Assembly (NCBI GenBank): GCA_964614375.1
Contig: CAZTLI010000350.1
Span: forward strand, 1-6,062
DNA from: CAZTLI01 sp964614375
Lineage (GTDB): Bacteria; Chloroflexota; Anaerolineae; Aggregatilineales; Phototrophicaceae
Direction: 5' to 3'
Length of the DNA: 6,062 nucleotides
The translations under genes and the position numbers were made by a program. The notes under the pieces are model-generated. The model saw only the letters and a program-made list of their open reading frames with translations. It did not search any database and was not told where the DNA came from. Positions 5,437 through 6,062 of the stretch are shown here, piece by piece; the first letter of the stretch is position 1, and the number at the start of each line of letters is the position of its first letter.

Positions 5437-5988
5437 TTAACAATTCGGGTTGCCCGGGACTTGCTCATACAGCGCATCGACTTTTTTCACCATCGCATCC
5501 AGTACATTGTAAATGATAGGGCATATCGCTGCACCGTCGATGATGTCTTCGAGTATCCAGCGGAAGTGTGGTGTAAGACCGGGATAGGTGCGACAGGAGT
5601 CGGGGCGGTGGGCATAAACGCTGCATAAATTGCCCTTCAAGAAGGCACAGGGATGGGCTTTGAATTTTCCCCATTCGCCAACTTTCTTCGGGTTGTTTAG
5701 ATCAACGTACTCTTCTTTGACGTTCTCGACACTGGTGTGGAGACCGTCCGCCAGACGTTCTACATCCTCAGATGTAACATAGACATGGAGGCTGCGGCAG
5801 CAGTTACCACATTGGGTGCAATCAATTTGCTCGGTAATGGGATTAGCAATTGCTTCAACCATCGTGTCAAGTTCGGCGTCGGTTATGTCGATATTGAGTT
5901 CGAGCAAATAACGCATCACTTCAAACTCAGCATGTCGTTCTACTGCCAATCTTTGGATTGTGTCCAGATCGGTGATGAGGTCGTTCAT
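5437..5988 (-). CDS. YkgJ-family CxxCxxCC cysteine-cluster protein
   Basis: This 183-residue protein belongs to the YkgJ family of proteins predicted to bind zinc or an iron-sulfur cluster; their biochemical role is mostly unknown. The signature is Cys57-x2-Cys60-x2-Cys63-Cys64 in CTQCGNCC. The conserved second half follows: Cys114 in HPCAFL, Cys122 in LCSVY, RPDSCRTYP with Cys132, and Cys156 in AICP. Residues 1-50 form a mostly acidic, probably helical N-terminal region before the cluster. No signal peptide is seen. The ATG at 5988 has GAGGT 5 bases upstream. The preceding minus-strand reading frame ends 32 bases before this start, so the two may be co-transcribed. Confidence 0.9.
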   Translation of the reverse strand: MNDLITDLDTIQRLAVERHAEFEVMRYLLELNIDITDAELDTMVEAIANPITEQIDCTQCGNCCRSLHVYVTSEDVERLADGLHTSVENVKEEYVDLNNPKKVGEWGKFKAHPCAFLKGNLCSVYAHRPDSCRTYPGLTPHFRWILEDIIDGAAICPIIYNVLDAMVKKVDALYEQVPGNPNC

Positions 5989-6020
5989 GTGCTACCTCAC
6001 ACTATTTGATGATAATAACC

Positions 6021-6062
6021 CTACGACACCAGATTCGCGCCGATAAAATCGGGATAACCACG
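6021..6062 (-). CDS. C-terminal tail of an unidentified protein (partial)
   Basis: On the minus strand the window edge opens into 13 sense codons, encoding RGYPDFIGANLVS, followed by the stop TAG (6023-6021). The composition looks like a real protein end, and the stop lies 32 bases before the YkgJ-type start, which suits an upstream gene in the same transcription unit. It is far too short to identify. The full frame lies beyond the window. Confidence 0.4.
   Translation of the reverse strand, partial: RGYPDFIGANLVS

Noticed and set aside
5170..5628. Plus-strand frame of 152 codons crossing the gap between the cupin and YkgJ-type genes
   Set aside because: Its ends are antisense to two well-supported genes, no ribosome binding site is seen, and the translation shows no recognisable family or domain.

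Overview
The window is ordinary bacterial chromosome of intermediate base composition. It holds seven complete genes, the probable tail of an eighth, and several regulatory-looking dyads. No phage, transposon, CRISPR, tRNA or rRNA signal was seen. The Thermus-like malate dehydrogenase, the ATP-dependent PEP carboxykinase, and the company of small PspC, DUF4345-like and WbuC-like proteins would suit a member of the Chloroflexota or a relative. That is an impression from protein style, not a demonstrated placement.

Left part (1-2990): a long leader of about 226 bases carries a CRP/FNR-like dyad, further dyads and two hairpins. It precedes pckA (227-1840, ATP-dependent PEP carboxykinase). After a stem-loop comes mdh (1931-2917, NAD-type malate dehydrogenase), followed by a second stem-loop with a T-tract. 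The two enzymes catalyse consecutive steps, malate to oxaloacetate to phosphoenolpyruvate. This makes the pair a gluconeogenic or anaplerotic C4/C3 module.

Middle part (2991-4395): a small four-helix membrane protein resembling DUF4345 (3009-3353) is followed after 7 bases by a calcineurin/PPP-like metallophosphoesterase (3361-4368). The two are probably co-transcribed. A hairpin at 4376-4395 separates them from a convergent minus-strand set.

Right part (4419-6062), all minus strand and read from right to left: the last 13 codons of an unidentified protein (6021-6062), a YkgJ-type CxxCxxCC cysteine-cluster protein (5437-5988), a WbuC-like cupin (4747-5214) and a PspC-domain membrane protein (4419-4661). 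A gap of 222 bases between the YkgJ-type gene and the cupin gene has no supportable gene but contains two perfect dyads. The gap before the PspC gene holds a perfect 16-bp palindrome.

No new multi-gene system is visible. The points most worth a second look are the operator-like palindrome before the PspC gene, the CRP/FNR-like dyad and structured leader upstream of pckA, and the metallophosphoesterase whose second motif departs from the PPP consensus.
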